DNA of 31,579 nt from JALUUH01 sp964636675 (GTDB taxonomy: Bacteria; Pseudomonadota; Gammaproteobacteria; S012-40): NCBI GenBank assembly GCA_964636675.1, contig CAZWUO010000018.1, positions 1 through 31,579 on the forward strand, read 5' to 3'. Shown one piece after another: positions 1 through 7,775 of this stretch (its first letter is position 1; each line of letters opens with the position of its first letter). A model generated the notes under the pieces. It was not told the DNA's origin and searched no databases. It was given only the letters and a program-made list of their open reading frames with translations. The translations under genes and the position numbers were made by a program.

Positions 1-2609
1 AGCTCATCGTATTAGGTGGTCCTGCAATGTTGATTGGTCTTGGTGGCAGTGCTGCGTCTTCGATGACCTCGGGTTCCAGTCATGAGGATCTTGACTTTGC
101 CTCCGTACAACGTGGTAATCCAGAAATGGAACGACGCTGTCAAGAAGTGATTAATCATTGCTGGCAGCAAGGTGACAAAAACCCCATTGTCAGTATTCAT
201 GATGTGGGTGCGGGCGGGCTTTCAAATGCGTTGCCTGAACTGGTGGATGACAGTGGACGTGGTGCAAAGTTTGAGCTGCGCGCGATATTAAGTGACGATC
301 AAAGCATGTCCCCGATGGAAATATGGAGTAACGAATCACAAGAACGTTACGTGCTCGCAATCAACGCAGAGCAGATGCATGAGTTCGCGGCGTTCTGCCA
401 ACGTGAGCGTTGCCCTTATGCGGTGATAGGGGAGGCAACTGAAGCGCAGCGGCTGATGGTTGGTGATGCTTATTTCTCTAACACACCCATCGATATGCCG
501 ATGGAGGTTTTACTCGGTAAGACGCCGAAAATGTTGCGCGAGGTTCATCACAAGCCATTTCCTAAAAACGAATTTGATAGTTCCTGTATCGTCTTAAAAG
601 ACGCCTTGTACCGCGTGCTGCGTTTGCCAACGGTGGCCGATAAACGATTTTTAATCACCATTGGAGATAGAACAGTTACCGGCATGGTGGCGCGAGACCA
701 GTTTGTGGGGCCATGGCAGGTTGCGGTTGCAGATGTTGGAGTAACCGCTGCGGATTATCTTCGATATAAAGGTGAAGCGATGGCCATCGGTGAGCGTACA
801 CCTATTGCATTATTGCACCATGCAGCGTCGGCGCGTATGGCGGTTGGAGAAGTCATAACCAATATTGCGGCTGCGCGGATTGAAAATATAGCAGACATTG
901 TGTTGTCGGCTAATTGGATGGTTCCCGCGGGTCATGCAGGAGAAGATGCGGGTTTATACGCGGCGGTTAAGGCAATAGGTATGGAGCTTTGTCCTGAGCT
1001 TGGGATTGCTATTCCGGTGGGCAAAGATTCAATGTCAATGAAAACGGTTTGGCAAGAGGATGGCGAAGACAAGGCAGTTACCGCGCCATTGTCCTTAGTA
1101 TGCACTGGTTTTGCACCAGTGATCAATATCGTTAAAACTTTGACACCACAGTTGCAGACAGATGAAGGAGACACTGACCTCATCCTTATTGACCTTGGCA
1201 AGGGCAAAAATCGCTTGGGCGCATCGTGCTTGGCTCAAGTTTATACACAAATAGGGCATCATCCGGCTGATGTAGATGACGCCGGGTATCTCAAAGCCTT
1301 TTTTGCAGCGATGCAATGTTTAAACAAAGAAAGCTTATTGCTTGCTTATCATGATCGCTCTGATGGCGGTTTAATGACGACCTTATGCGAAATGTCATTC
1401 GCAGGGCATGTTGGTTTATCGATAGATATTGGTGGCCTGATTGATAATATGAATGATGAATCTGCTGTTTTGGCAACGTTATTTAGTGAAGAACTCGGTG
1501 CGGTGATTCAAGTTAGGCATCAGGATACAGATATGGTGTTGTCTATTTTACGCGAACAAGGTTTGGCGCGGCATAGTACTGTGCTCGGTCGTTTGCATGA
1601 GTCTGATCGTATTATTATAAAACAAGGCCATACAGTATGGTTGGATGAATCATGTCTTGATTTGCGCCGAGCTTGGAGTGAAACCAGTTATCAGATGCAA
1701 GCTTTGCGCGATAATCCGCAATGTGCACAACAAGAATTTGATGCTTTGCTGGATACCAGTGACCCGGGTTTAAGCGCCAAGCTCAGTTTTGATATTGATG
1801 ATAATGTTGCAATGCCATTTATCAATAAGGGTGTTCGTCCTAAAGTTGCCATACTGAGGGAGCAAGGTGTTAACGGGCATCTTGAAATGGCAGCGGCATT
1901 TGATCGTGCTGGATTCACCAGTGTTGATGTGCATATGAGTGATATTATTAATTCCCGAATACAGCTAGATGGCTTTCAGGGGTTGGCTGCTTGTGGTGGT
2001 TTTTCGTATGGCGATGTTTTGGGCGCTGGGCAAGGCTGGGCTAAGTCTATTTTGTTTAATGCCAAAGCCAACGATGTGTTTCAGGATTTTTTTCAGCGTC
2101 AGGATACGTTTGGACTCGGCGTTTGTAACGGTTGCCAGATGTTGTCTCAGCTCAAAGAGATGATTCCTGGTGCTGCGCACTGGCCTGTTTTTCGGCAAAA
2201 TCAATCGGAGCAATTTGAAGCGCGATTATCTTTAGTAGAGGTTATTAACTCGCCTTCGATTTTTTTGTCTGGAATGATAGACTCCGTAATACCGGTAGTT
2301 GTTTCTCATGGAGAAGGACGCGCGGTATTTGCATCAGCAGATGCATTGCAGTCGGTGCAAAAAGACAAGTTAAGTTGTTTGCGTTATGTAAACAACTATC
2401 ACAAGGTGACCACCGAGTATCCATTAAATCCGAATGGTTCGCCGGATGGAATAACGGGTCTTACTACAACAGATGGTCGGTTCACTATTATGATGCCACA
2501 CCCCGAACGGGTTTTTCGCGCCGTACAAAATTCATGGTATCCCAAAGAGTGGCAAGAAGATGGGCCTTGGATGAGAATGTTTAGAAATGCGCGGGTTTGG
2601 CTGGCTTAA
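1..2609 (+). CDS. purL: Phosphoribosylformylglycinamidine synthase (FGAM synthase), 5'-truncated by the window
   Basis: Catalyses the ATP- and glutamine-dependent amidation of FGAR to FGAM in de novo purine synthesis, in the cytoplasm. The reading frame is open from base 3, so the start lies outside the window. About 868 residues are present, against about 1,295 in the long gammaproteobacterial enzyme, so roughly the first third is missing. Visible are a glycine-rich segment resembling the E. coli PurL central region (LGGPAMLIGLGG), the FGAM-synthase motif HDVGAGGLSNA, and a C-terminal class I glutaminase domain with nucleophile Cys in GVCNGCQML and the terminal MPHPERVFR motif. The protein ends in the family-typical WMRMFRNAR. 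It is the long single-chain form with fused glutaminase, as expected for a gammaproteobacterium. It stands alone, and the next 237 bases hold no intact gene. Confidence 0.97.
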   Translation, partial: LIVLGGPAMLIGLGGSAASSMTSGSSHEDLDFASVQRGNPEMERRCQEVINHCWQQGDKNPIVSIHDVGAGGLSNALPELVDDSGRGAKFELRAILSDDQSMSPMEIWSNESQERYVLAINAEQMHEFAAFCQRERCPYAVIGEATEAQRLMVGDAYFSNTPIDMPMEVLLGKTPKMLREVHHKPFPKNEFDSSCIVLKDALYRVLRLPTVADKRFLITIGDRTVTGMVARDQFVGPWQVAVADVGVTAADYLRYKGEAMAIGERTPIALLHHAASARMAVGEVITNIAAARIENIADIVLSANWMVPAGHAGEDAGLYAAVKAIGMELCPELGIAIPVGKDSMSMKTVWQEDGEDKAVTAPLSLVCTGFAPVINIVKTLTPQLQTDEGDTDLILIDLGKGKNRLGASCLAQVYTQIGHHPADVDDAGYLKAFFAAMQCLNKESLLLAYHDRSDGGLMTTLCEMSFAGHVGLSIDIGGLIDNMNDESAVLATLFSEELGAVIQVRHQDTDMVLSILREQGLARHSTVLGRLHESDRIIIKQGHTVWLDESCLDLRRAWSETSYQMQALRDNPQCAQQEFDALLDTSDPGLSAKLSFDIDDNVAMPFINKGVRPKVAILREQGVNGHLEMAAAFDRAGFTSVDVHMSDIINSRIQLDGFQGLAACGGFSYGDVLGAGQGWAKSILFNAKANDVFQDFFQRQDTFGLGVCNGCQMLSQLKEMIPGAAHWPVFRQNQSEQFEARLSLVEVINSPSIFLSGMIDSVIPVVVSHGEGRAVFASADALQSVQKDKLSCLRYVNNYHKVTTEYPLNPNGSPDGITGLTTTDGRFTIMMPHPERVFRAVQNSWYPKEWQEDGPWMRMFRNARVWLA

Positions 2610-2619
2610 AGTCAGTGTA

Positions 2620-2739
2620 ATGTGCGGAATAGCGGGTTTATTCCAAAGAATTCCTCCATCGCTGGTAAAATTTGCGCCTCTAATGTTTCGTTATTCCATC
2701 TGTATTCCCAAAAGAAGATTGGATATGGTTAGCGATTAA
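2620..2739 (+). pseudogene. Possible remnant of a class II glutamine amidotransferase (asparagine synthase-like) start
   Basis: A 39-codon ORF opens 11 bases after the purL stop and begins MCGIAGLF. This is the hallmark N-terminus of Ntn-type glutamine amidotransferases such as asparagine synthase B, in which Cys2 is the nucleophile. After about eight residues the similarity is lost: no HRGPD-like motif appears in this frame or in the two neighbouring frames before stops. No Shine-Dalgarno sequence is visible. I read it as a decayed fragment, but eight matching residues could also be chance. Confidence 0.3.
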
Positions 2740-2846
2740 GTATAAGTAATTGAATTATATTCTGTTTTAAGAGTTTCCTTTGTTGTTGAATATTTTAGCT
2801 GGCATGTGTTTTGTATTGTATTAGTATTAACCATCAAGGATGATTT

Positions 2847-3599
2847 GTGGTGTTATTTTATCTGGTAAAAATACTAAAATTTGTTATTTTATGGTTAGAC
2901 TTTATTTTTGTGACCATCCTGCTTTATTTCTTATCTTACCTACCAAAAAAATTATTAGATTGCTTTTATCCGTCGCTTTTTCGATTCTGGAGTAATTGTT
3001 TTGTGAACGCATTGGGGGTGGATTTGCGTTTGCATCAAAAAAATGACAGGCCGCTTCCAAGGCAATTTATTCTAATCGCTAACCATCCTTCGGCCTTTGA
3101 AGATATTGGTGTGCCAGCCTTGTTCAATGTGCATTCTCTGGCTAAAATCGAAGTACGTGATTGGTGGATTCTAGGCCGAATTAGTTGGGCTGGTGGTACC
3201 TTGTATGTAAGGCGTGAGTCTAAAGAGTCACGTGCTGCTGCGGGCTTGGAAATAGAAAAACAGTTATTGGCTGGGATATCCATCGCGCTTTATCCAGAAG
3301 GCGGTTGTAAAGGTCGGCGGATTTTTGAAAACTTCAGATATGGCGCTTTTGATATTTCGCTTAAAACAGGTGTGCCTATCCTCCCGGTCTTTTTACATTA
3401 CGAGGCACAAGAAGATTTTGAGTGGTCTGATCCTCAGACCTTGCTTCACAAAATATGGCATTATATGACAACGCGAAATAATCGAGCAAATTATTATGTG
3501 TTTGATGCGATAGATCCGACGCGATTTAAAGATAAAGAGTCTTATAATCAATATGTTCATGCGCTTTATTTGGAGTGGCAGGAAAAGTATTTGAAATAG
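2847..3599 (+). CDS. PlsC-like lysophospholipid/glycerol-3-phosphate acyltransferase, HX4E variant
   Basis: A 250-residue membrane-associated protein of the LPLAT family, which transfers acyl chains to lysophosphatidic acid or related acceptors at the inner membrane. A hydrophobic N-terminal segment (about residues 5-32) should anchor it. Block I reads NHPSAFED: the residue five after His80 is Glu85 rather than the usual Asp, with Asp86 next, so the canonical HX4D is HX4E here or shifted by one. The substrate-binding block is LYPEGGCKGRR followed by FRYGAFDIS and the VPILPV strand, as in the family. The start is a GTG six bases after AAGGA, and an ATG at 2840 lies in another frame. The substrate cannot be told. 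The gene runs 72 bases ahead of a phosphatase gene and may be cotranscribed with it. Confidence 0.85.
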   Translation: MVLFYLVKILKFVILWLDFIFVTILLYFLSYLPKKLLDCFYPSLFRFWSNCFVNALGVDLRLHQKNDRPLPRQFILIANHPSAFEDIGVPALFNVHSLAKIEVRDWWILGRISWAGGTLYVRRESKESRAAAGLEIEKQLLAGISIALYPEGGCKGRRIFENFRYGAFDISLKTGVPILPVFLHYEAQEDFEWSDPQTLLHKIWHYMTTRNNRANYYVFDAIDPTRFKDKESYNQYVHALYLEWQEKYLK

Positions 3600-3670
3600 T
3601 GCTATCCGATTTCCCTTGTCCAGTGAAGCATGGTCTGACAGATAGTTGCTAAGGGTTTGAGGTTAATAAG

Positions 3671-4297
3671 ATGAGAAGCAAAGAAAGAAGCACCCGTGTG
3701 ATTTTTGTGCGTCATGGGAAAACAGATTTTCCCACCGATAGAATTTACTGTGATGATAAAGTAGATCCTGAATTGAACGACGAGGGTATTATGCAGGCAA
3801 GGGCTGTGGCTAGTTATTTCGCGAGCATGAAACCATCCGCTATCTTCTCAAGCCCTGCAGCTCGTACCTTGAGGACTGCTGGTGAAATAGCCAAGGCAAC
3901 CCAAAATGAGATAGTGCTTAACCAGGCTTTGAGAGAGCGCAGGTTTGGGGTTTGGGAAGGTCAGTTTTTCGATGAGGTTGAGAAAAATCACCCAAATGAA
4001 TATTCAAAGTGGAAGCAGGATAAAATATTTTACACCCCCTCAGGGGGTGAGGCGATACCTGAATTTCAAGCACGTGTATGTGGGTGTGTGGAGCGTTTAA
4101 CGCATGATTATATAGATGAAACCATTGTTATTGTGACTCACGTAGGGGCCATTAGAATGGCTGTTACTAAAGCGATGCATATCCCGTTGACAGAGTATAG
4201 ACAGATTAATATTGCTTATGCCTCGATAACTACTATTGATTATGGTCTTAGCAAAAATAATCTTTTAAACTTAAATATTATCCGATATAGTGACTGA
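3671..4297 (+). CDS. Histidine phosphatase family protein (phosphoglycerate mutase-like)
   Basis: A 208-residue cytoplasmic enzyme of the histidine phosphatase superfamily (branch 1), which hydrolyses small phosphate esters through a phospho-histidine intermediate. The catalytic RHG motif is in FVRHGKTDFP (His15), followed by ELNDEGIMQA, the SSPAARTLRTA segment, the acid motif ERRFGVWEG and the second catalytic His in VTHVGAIRMA. The length fits CobC/GpmB-like members (about 200 residues). The ATG has GAGG about eight bases upstream. No cobalamin or glycolytic neighbour helps choose a substrate, so alpha-ribazole phosphatase and general phosphatase both remain possible. Confidence 0.88.
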   Translation: MRSKERSTRVIFVRHGKTDFPTDRIYCDDKVDPELNDEGIMQARAVASYFASMKPSAIFSSPAARTLRTAGEIAKATQNEIVLNQALRERRFGVWEGQFFDEVEKNHPNEYSKWKQDKIFYTPSGGEAIPEFQARVCGCVERLTHDYIDETIVIVTHVGAIRMAVTKAMHIPLTEYRQINIAYASITTIDYGLSKNNLLNLNIIRYSD

Positions 4298-4309
4298 GGT
4301 AAGTGGAGC

Positions 4310-4334
4310 TTTTAGCAGGCTGGTTTTGCTAAAA
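4310..4334 (+). terminator. Hairpin downstream of the phosphatase gene, possible weak terminator
   Basis: A perfect 8-bp inverted repeat (TTTTAGCA / TGCTAAAA) with a 9-base loop starts 13 bases after the phosphatase stop. It is followed by a T-rich but interrupted tract (TTCTGTTGTTGTT). The stem is AT-rich, so termination would be weak. Confidence 0.35.
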
Positions 4335-4482
4335 TTCTGTTGTTGTTATATAAAAATTCAAATTTGCATTATTACATGTTGATTTATCAAGGTTTGTTTT
4401 TAGGTTGGTGTTTTTCAGAGCGGATGACAAGGGAGGGATGGAGAAGACAACCTAATAGGGTGTTTTTTTTGAGTGATTAATC

Positions 4483-4509
4483 TTGACGTTTAATGACAGT
4501 TGTGATAAA
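4483..4509 (+). promoter_or_regulatory. Possible promoter in the 330-base gap before the secreted-protein gene
   Basis: The gap 4298-4627 holds no convincing gene. Within it, TTGACG (4483-4488) sits 15 bases before GATAAA (4504-4509), which is preceded by TGT as in an extended -10. The spacer is shorter than the usual 17, so the assignment is weak. A promoter is expected somewhere here because the downstream gene stands alone, with a hairpin before it and a terminator after it. Confidence 0.25.
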
Positions 4510-4627
4510 AAGAGAGTAGAAGTTAGGAATTAGGTTTTAATGCTTGTGGTTACTTAAGGCCAATCAGATGTAAATGGGTTGGGTTAATAAGTAGCTGTTG
4601 AATTACTCTCAGTTAGAGGAGATTGCT

Positions 4628-5713
4628 ATGAGTATGCGTAAGTTTAAAGTAAGTGCTTTAGCCGGCACAGTATTATTAATGGGGAGTGGTGTTGCTTTTG
4701 GCGATAATCCCCGCGGAGGAAACGGTGGTGCACCACATTTTGGTGGGTGGTGGACAGAAAGGAATGGAGTCATCTCTTTAAATGGCGGAACTGAAGGCGG
4801 GATTTGTGCTACCACCGCAGGATTTAGTTGTGATCTAATTGCTGAAGGTACGGGTTTTAAGCAATATATGATGACCCCTACAGGTCAAACTAATGCAACC
4901 TCATACATCGCTACCATTGTTACCGATAATCCAGATATTGACGATGGTGCGAGTGCTAACACCTTTGATACGTCTGCTTTCGTTGATGTTAGCTTTGTGC
5001 AGATGAAAATCAACTTAGGTTCAGGGGGCAATACGAACGAAGTGGGGATCACTGCGGCTCAGAGAATTAATGAGACTGAAGTTGGTGGTTCTAATTTCTC
5101 GTCAGTAACTAATATTAACTCTGGTTGGGCAGATACTAGAGAAAATAGCACGGGATCGCAGATCTTTATTGACCAAGGTTTATTTGACCCAGGTACGGTA
5201 ACTCAAGGTCCTAATGCTGACTCTGATAATTTTGAGGCGCGTTTTTTGTATACAGCAAACTCAGACAGTGATGGAGATCGCACAGGTTACCAAATGGAAA
5301 TAGATCAGGTCGCAGGTCTGTATCAGGCTGATACCCCGAGCGGAACAGATGATATTCAGGTATTTACACTGCGTGAGTCGGGTGGTGATATGCAAACAAC
5401 GTCTGGCGATATAGAGCTTGCTTTTGGTGAGTCGGTTGAGTGGGAAGCTGGACAAAGGGTTAGAGCAACTTGGATTGGCCAAAATGTTTCTCTGGCTACT
5501 TCAGGTCAGGACGGTGGTTCATTTGGTTATCTAGCTTTTGATAACAGAGATGATAACGTATCGGCGGCTACCGCATTTGGTTTAGATTCTGGAGCTGCTA
5601 CACGGCCAAACGTATGGAATGACGCATTCAACTTAACGTTTGCAGATACTGATCCTGAATTTCAAAGTTTCAGACCTTGTAATACGAGCGCAGCAGGTAT
5701 TGGTTGCCCTTAA
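4628..5713 (+). CDS. Secreted protein of unknown function, Asx/Gly-rich
   Basis: A 361-residue exported protein that I do not recognise. The ATG at 4628 is chosen because AGAGGAG lies six bases upstream and it gives a clean signal peptide (MSMRKFKVSALAGTVLLMGS..., cleavage near VAFG/D). A TTG further upstream (4598) is in frame but has no ribosome site. The mature part is acidic and rich in Asn, Asp, Gly, Thr and Ser, with many alternating polar/hydrophobic stretches suggesting an all-beta extracellular fold. It contains two Cys near the N-terminus (GGICATTAGFSCD) and two at the very end (PCNTSAAGIGCP), which could form disulfides. No membrane segment, sorting tail or heme motif is visible. 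It has its own terminator, so it is likely a single-gene transcript. Confidence 0.75.
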   Translation: MSMRKFKVSALAGTVLLMGSGVAFGDNPRGGNGGAPHFGGWWTERNGVISLNGGTEGGICATTAGFSCDLIAEGTGFKQYMMTPTGQTNATSYIATIVTDNPDIDDGASANTFDTSAFVDVSFVQMKINLGSGGNTNEVGITAAQRINETEVGGSNFSSVTNINSGWADTRENSTGSQIFIDQGLFDPGTVTQGPNADSDNFEARFLYTANSDSDGDRTGYQMEIDQVAGLYQADTPSGTDDIQVFTLRESGGDMQTTSGDIELAFGESVEWEAGQRVRATWIGQNVSLATSGQDGGSFGYLAFDNRDDNVSAATAFGLDSGAATRPNVWNDAFNLTFADTDPEFQSFRPCNTSAAGIGCP

Positions 5714-5739
5714 AATCGTAATTAAGTTTTTGGTTTAAG

Positions 5740-5770
5740 AAAGGAAGAACTCAGTTCTTCCTTTTTTTTT
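5740..5770 (+). terminator. Strong intrinsic terminator after the secreted-protein gene
   Basis: A perfect 12-bp inverted repeat (AAAGGAAGAACT, one central base, AGTTCTTCCTTT) runs into nine consecutive T (5762-5770). It starts 27 bases after the stop codon at 5713. This is a textbook Rho-independent terminator. Confidence 0.9.
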
Positions 5771-5999
5771 GCGATATATTTATTAATATAATATGTTTTG
5801 ACTGCAAGTCCTCTTACTAATCAAAGTTTAAGAGAGATTTTTAAGACTTTTATCTTCCTCTCTCGCATTATTATGCTGATATCAATTAGTTAATCATTAT
5901 AGATTTAGTTGTTTTTTTATTCGGTGGTTAAAAAAATCACGATAATATTTTTTTCAGCCCAATCCTTGGTTTATACTTGAAGAAGCTCTAGCCTGGAAA

Positions 6000-6014
6000 C
6001 ATCTCAGTGAGATG
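6000..6014. promoter_or_regulatory. 15-bp palindrome upstream of the LolA-like gene, candidate operator
   Basis: CATCTCA-G-TGAGATG is a perfect 7-bp inverted repeat with one central base, 75 bases before the start codon at 6090. The rest of the gap 5771-6089 is AT-rich, and I see neither a gene nor a clear -35/-10 pair in it. The symmetry and position fit a regulator-binding site or an mRNA leader hairpin, and no regulator is known. Confidence 0.35.
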
Positions 6015-6089
6015 AACTAAAAATTTGTGCTGAGGGTTAGCTGATTTTTCAGGTTGAATTTATATAACCATGTTTAGAGGTGATTCGGG

Positions 6090-6899
6090 ATGTCGATTTT
6101 TCACAAGGCCGTTGGGTTGGTTTTTTCTTTCTTTATATTTACTAGCTTAGCCTTTTCTGCAGATGAAGAATTGTCTGGAAAAGACATAGTTCGCCAATGT
6201 GACGCAAAATATCCCGGAGAGGATCAGCAATCTGAGCTGACTATTTCGATGAAAGATAAATCGGGAAATCAACGCAAAACGGTGTATTTTCGAGTTTGGA
6301 AAGATACTAAGGGAGTTGGTGGGGTTGTGGACAAGATGACCTTGTTTACGGTGTTCCCACCAGATGCAAAAGGTGCTGGATTCATGCGTGTTGCATATAA
6401 TGAAAAGAATGCCGAGCAGTCAATATATCTTCCAAATTTACAAAAAATACGTAAAGTTTCCGTCAGGGACTTGAGCGATAGTTTTCTCGGCTCTGATCTC
6501 ACTTACGGAGATATAAGTTATAGAGATATCAACGAAGATGCCCATAACTACGTACGTACTGACAGAGACAAGCAGGGAGTTGAGTTTTTCGTTGTAGAAA
6601 GTATACCTAAAGAAGCAAACCCTCAGTATAGTAAAAAAATATCATGGTTTCATAATACTGCTAATCCTGAGGATTGCATAAAAGTACGAGTGGACTATTT
6701 TGACATAAAAGGGGCCTTATTAAAGCGTCAGCGGCTAAAGTGGCAAAAAGTAGATGATGCATGGGTATGGGATAAGGTATTGGTAGATAATGCTCAAACG
6801 TTTCACTCGTCATTTTTTGAAGTAAAAGATGTCAAGATTAATACTAATGTTGATGAGGAATGGTTTACTGAACGCCGACTTCGTTTGGGTTTAGAGTAA
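6090..6899 (+). CDS. LolA-like outer membrane lipoprotein-sorting protein (COG2834-type)
   Basis: A 269-residue exported protein with signal peptide (MSIFHKAVGLVFSFFIFTSLAFS/ADEE). The mature sequence fits the LolA-like periplasmic fold of the COG2834/PF17131 type. Typical features are an N-terminal DIVRQCDAKYPGEDQQSELT segment, then KMTLFTVFPPDAKGAGFMR, IYLPNLQKIRKVS, SFLGSDLTYGDIS and a C-terminal WVWDKVLVDNAQT. Members usually lie beside an RND/MMPL-type exporter and are thought to carry lipid or lipoprotein cargo across the periplasm. No such exporter is next to this one, so its partner must be elsewhere or outside the window. AGAGGTGA lies upstream of the ATG. Confidence 0.82.
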   Translation: MSIFHKAVGLVFSFFIFTSLAFSADEELSGKDIVRQCDAKYPGEDQQSELTISMKDKSGNQRKTVYFRVWKDTKGVGGVVDKMTLFTVFPPDAKGAGFMRVAYNEKNAEQSIYLPNLQKIRKVSVRDLSDSFLGSDLTYGDISYRDINEDAHNYVRTDRDKQGVEFFVVESIPKEANPQYSKKISWFHNTANPEDCIKVRVDYFDIKGALLKRQRLKWQKVDDAWVWDKVLVDNAQTFHSSFFEVKDVKINTNVDEEWFTERRLRLGLE

Positions 6900-7003
6900 A
6901 AGCCAGTCCAGACAGCTCTGGTACGCTTTTGGGTTGGTTTCCCTGAACATGTTTAGGCAGGAGTTCCTAATAGTGGGCACAAAAGCTAGTCAATGTTTCA
7001 AAG

Positions 7004-7108
7004 ATGAAAAAAGTAGCGCTGACATTGGTCACACAGTTTGACGGTGAAATCACGTCTTCACAATGGGCGCTTGCGTATTATTTTGGCGGAGAGGGCAGTT
7101 TTATCTGA
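7004..7108 (+). other. Small ORF of 34 codons, doubtful
   Basis: ATG to TGA encoding a peptide beginning MKKVALTLVTQF, in the gap between the LolA-like gene and the convergent methyltransferase gene. There is no clear ribosome site, and the peptide is not recognised. It could be a decayed gene end or chance. The rest of the gap 6900-7123 shows only a short weak hairpin at 6908-6921. Confidence 0.15.
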
Positions 7109-7123
7109 GTGGGGGTTCTCTCG

Positions 7124-7741
7124 TCAGCGCACTTTACCTTTATCGAGTTTTATCGCTTTAGCAACGGTATAGGCTTTGCCTTGCTTGATTTTATCATAGT
7201 TCATAAATACCTCAGAGAAATGGCGCTTCATGAATTGGCGCAGGCCGTTAACGGTTACTACATAAAAAGAGCCACCTTGGTTTAACCGGTGGAAGGCATC
7301 ATGCATGATGATTTGCAATAGCTCTTTGCCGACTTTAGCGGGAATATTTGAGCAAATTACATCGTAGGTTTGCGCATCTGTCTGATCAAATGCGTTAGAT
7401 AATGCTGACGTACAGTTTTTTAAGTTATTAATTTTTATGTTTTTATTGGCATATTCGACGGCAACAAAGTCTTTATCTACCAAGAGAGTTTTTCCCTTAG
7501 GGGCAAGTTTAGCCATGGTTATTCCGATGGGGCCATAACCACAGCCTAGATCGAAACAATTGTCAGATTCTTTGATCTCAATATGTTTTAGCAATAGCCG
7601 TGTGCCTTCATCAATTTCTCTTGGTGAAAACAGTCCCCATGTGGTGTGGAATTTGAGTTCTATATGGCGTAATTGTGTTTGAATTACTATATCTTTGCGA
7701 ATGTTGCCGATATATGTTGTTGATTCGTTTTGCGTATTGAT
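7124..7741 (-). CDS. RsmC-like class I SAM-dependent methyltransferase, start unresolved
   Basis: Resembles the MTS domain family (RsmC/YbxB type), which includes 16S rRNA guanine-N2 methyltransferases. Motif I is FDLGCGYGPIG, and the catalytic NPPF-type motif is replaced by SNIPAK. The C-terminal part has GGSFYVVTVNGLRQF. The family-typical lead-in TTWGLFSPREIDEGTRLLL is encoded upstream of the first usual start codon (TTG at 7594), so translation must begin earlier. Going upstream the frame stays open to a TAA at 7750-7748 without any ATG, GTG or TTG. The in-frame ATG at 7783, overlapping the stop of the ATPase gene, would be the natural coupled start but is cut off by that TAA. Either a rare start is used (ATC at 7741 has AGAG nine bases before it, giving 205 residues) or the gene carries a nonsense mutation. 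Confidence 0.7.
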   Translation of the reverse strand: MNTQNESTTYIGNIRKDIVIQTQLRHIELKFHTTWGLFSPREIDEGTRLLLKHIEIKESDNCFDLGCGYGPIGITMAKLAPKGKTLLVDKDFVAVEYANKNIKINNLKNCTSALSNAFDQTDAQTYDVICSNIPAKVGKELLQIIMHDAFHRLNQGGSFYVVTVNGLRQFMKRHFSEVFMNYDKIKQGKAYTVAKAIKLDKGKVR

Positions 7742-7775
7742 TTTTTGTTACTCTATTTTATAGTTGATCAAAGAG

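Noticed and set aside
4598..4627. Upstream TTG start for the secreted protein
   Set aside because: AGAGGAG lies directly before ATG 4628, and the shorter form gives a better signal peptide.
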